From assembly GCF_002367995.1 (NCBI RefSeq), contig NZ_AP018207.1, forward strand, positions 1,488,001-1,552,000: a DNA stretch of 64,000 nucleotides, written 5' to 3'. Positions within the stretch are counted from its first letter, which is position 1; every line of letters begins with the position of its first letter. The notes under the pieces are model-generated. The model ran no database searches. It was given only the letters and a program-made list of their open reading frames with translations, and was not told where the DNA came from. This DNA comes from Calothrix brevissima NIES-22 (GTDB lineage Bacteria > Cyanobacteriota > Cyanobacteriia > Cyanobacteriales > Nostocaceae). Position numbers and translations under genes: made by a program. Below, one piece after another: positions 62,674-64,000 of the stretch.

Positions 62674-64000
62674 TTAAAGCTCTAACCCGCCTTTTTGCAG
62701 CTTCTTAAATGGATCTAAAATAAAATCAATTAGGCGGCGTTGACGAACAATTACCTCTGCTGTTGCGGTTTGTCCAGGTGTTAGGGGAATAGATTTATTT
62801 GCGGATTTAATCTCAGTTTGATTCAGAGATATTTCCATGTCAAAAACTTCTACTTTACCTTGAGGAGTTTCCAGAACTTTTGAATCTGGCGATATCCGCA
62901 TAACTTTACCTGCAACTATTCCATAATCTTGGAATGGGTAAGCATCAAATTTTATTTTAACTGGCATTCCTACCTTTAAGAAACCACTTTGTTGACTAGG
63001 CATGTTAGCTTTGAGAATAAAGGGTATCTCTTTAGGAGCAATTTGGGCGATTGTTTGACCGGTTTGGACAACTGCTCCCGGCTTTTTAATGGGTAAATTA
63101 AAAATTACACCATCAATAGGCGATTTGATTAAGCGTTGTGCTAATTGTATTCTAATAGCAGTAATTTGGCTTCTGGTTTGAGCCATTTCTGATTTTAAAC
63201 TGGTAATTTGGGTTTGCAAATCTTTCAGTTGTTCCTGATTTTTTAGCAAAGCTAATTTACCTGCTTGAATTAAACCTTGATAACTATTTTGTTGTTCTTG
63301 TAACCTCAACTTTGCTTGTTTAATATCGGCTTCGGCTTGACGCATTATTCCCTGATAACGGTTTCTTTCTTCTTGCAGGCGTAATTGTGCTTGTTTAACA
63401 TCTGATTCACTTTGCTCATATATTCTTTCGCTTTCATCGGCAATTTTTTCTAATTCCACAACTTTAATTTGGGGAACAGCACCCTCTTTTCCTAAGGGGC
63501 GATAACGTTGAATTTCGGTTAAATCTGTGCGCCAACGATTGACAGCTAATTTATAGGAAGTCTCAGTAGAAACCTGATTTTGTTCAGCCTGAGAGACTAA
63601 TGCAAGTTTCTCTAACTTTTGTAAATTATAAGTACTCTGTTTTGCATCTAAATATTCTTGTGCTTGATTAACTTGAGCAAGTTTTTCTAATTCTTGAGAT
63701 TTATTTTGTTGTTCCTGTACCCCAATTGCTAGTTGTAATTGGTTTTTCAAGAGTTCCAATTGTGCTAGTCGATTAATGAGTCCGTCTAGTTTTGCTGTTC
63801 CCTGTTGTAAGTCAGTTTTGAGGACATTAGAATCTAGTTCTACTAATAACTGTCCGGCTTTGACTTGTTCGCCTTCTTTGACTTTTACAGCAATAATATT
63901 TCCACTAGCTTGACTGTCTAATCTTTGCGTTTCACCTAATGGTTCAATTCTACCTCTAGCGCTTCCGGTTTCATCAATTTTAGACAGCATTGCCCAAGGT
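62674..64000 (-). CDS. HlyD family periplasmic adaptor, cut by the window end
   Basis: At least 442 residues visible; the frame remains open to the last base, reading PWA before MLSKIDETGSARGRIEPLGE, so the N-terminal membrane helix lies outside. Split lipoyl domain (SGNIIAVKVKEGEQVKAGQL, then RLIKSPIDGVIFNLPIKKPG), a long coiled-coil hairpin rich in Q/E/L with repeated LRLQEERNRYQGIMRQAEAD-like heptads, and a C-terminal beta-barrel (KVMRISPDSKVLETPQGKVE, TPGQTATAEVIVRQRR). It links an inner-membrane ABC transporter to TolC in type I secretion. The transporter, probably of the C39-peptidase type, is expected further right. Confidence 0.88.
   Translation of the reverse strand, partial: PWAMLSKIDETGSARGRIEPLGETQRLDSQASGNIIAVKVKEGEQVKAGQLLVELDSNVLKTDLQQGTAKLDGLINRLAQLELLKNQLQLAIGVQEQQNKSQELEKLAQVNQAQEYLDAKQSTYNLQKLEKLALVSQAEQNQVSTETSYKLAVNRWRTDLTEIQRYRPLGKEGAVPQIKVVELEKIADESERIYEQSESDVKQAQLRLQEERNRYQGIMRQAEADIKQAKLRLQEQQNSYQGLIQAGKLALLKNQEQLKDLQTQITSLKSEMAQTRSQITAIRIQLAQRLIKSPIDGVIFNLPIKKPGAVVQTGQTIAQIAPKEIPFILKANMPSQQSGFLKVGMPVKIKFDAYPFQDYGIVAGKVMRISPDSKVLETPQGKVEVFDMEISLNQTEIKSANKSIPLTPGQTATAEVIVRQRRLIDFILDPFKKLQKGGLEL

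Overview
The window comes from the chromosome of a filamentous, probably heterocyst-forming cyanobacterium of the Nostoc/Calothrix/Tolypothrix type. The evidence is the very frequent octamer GCGATCGC (HIP1), many heptanucleotide tandem repeats of the STRR kind between genes, a CYP110-type cytochrome P450, hps-like polysaccharide genes, and AT-rich intergenic DNA around moderately GC-poor genes. Apart from one cut at the right edge the genes look intact. I recognised no tRNA, rRNA, transposase or complete prophage.

Layout. 0.1-9.9 kb: small unknowns, a Uma2 protein, a LemA + M48 peptidase pair, the lytic transglycosylase MltA, a free-standing GrpE-like protein and an ABC-2 exporter. 10.5-15.7 kb: a beta-helix/RTX secreted protein, a phosphoribosyltransferase, a Tat-type MsrB and a class A beta-lactamase-like serine hydrolase. 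15.7-26.5 kb, minus strand: two very large proteins of ~26-residue LRV repeats alternate with three paralogues that look like tandemly doubled NuiA (nuclease A inhibitor) domains. This is a duplicated cassette with conserved upstream DNA and is my best candidate for an undescribed system. 26.8-31.6 kb: a DhaM-HPr-EI fusion and a CYP110-like P450. 32-41 kb: cobU, two family 2 glycosyltransferases plus a WcaF-like acetyltransferase (hps-like surface polysaccharide), a DUF202 protein, and an RHH + PAS pair. 41.5-51 kb: an S9 peptidase, secreted unknowns, a LURP-one-like protein, two signal-less peptidoglycan hydrolases with endolysin-like architecture, and clpB.

51.5-54.8 kb is one CRISPR array with 45 repeats of 37 bp and 44 spacers of 31-42 bp. 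The leader side is on the left, because the degenerate repeats are at the right. No cas gene lies in the window; the array is followed 100 bp later by an Lhr-like helicase. 57-60 kb: a small secreted protein, a WD40 protein and a COG0523 metal-chaperone GTPase with a Zur-like palindrome just upstream, then a 21-bp minisatellite containing HIP1 units. 60.9-64 kb: a double-glycine-leader peptide, a PpiC-like isomerase and an HlyD adaptor (cut by the window end), together a type I peptide-export (bacteriocin-like) locus whose ABC transporter would lie outside the window.

Repeats matter here. STRR arrays occupy most gaps, and in four unrelated genes they supply the stop codon. A 136-bp inverted-repeat element family (three copies, two with 10-bp flanking duplications) is dispersed across the window.
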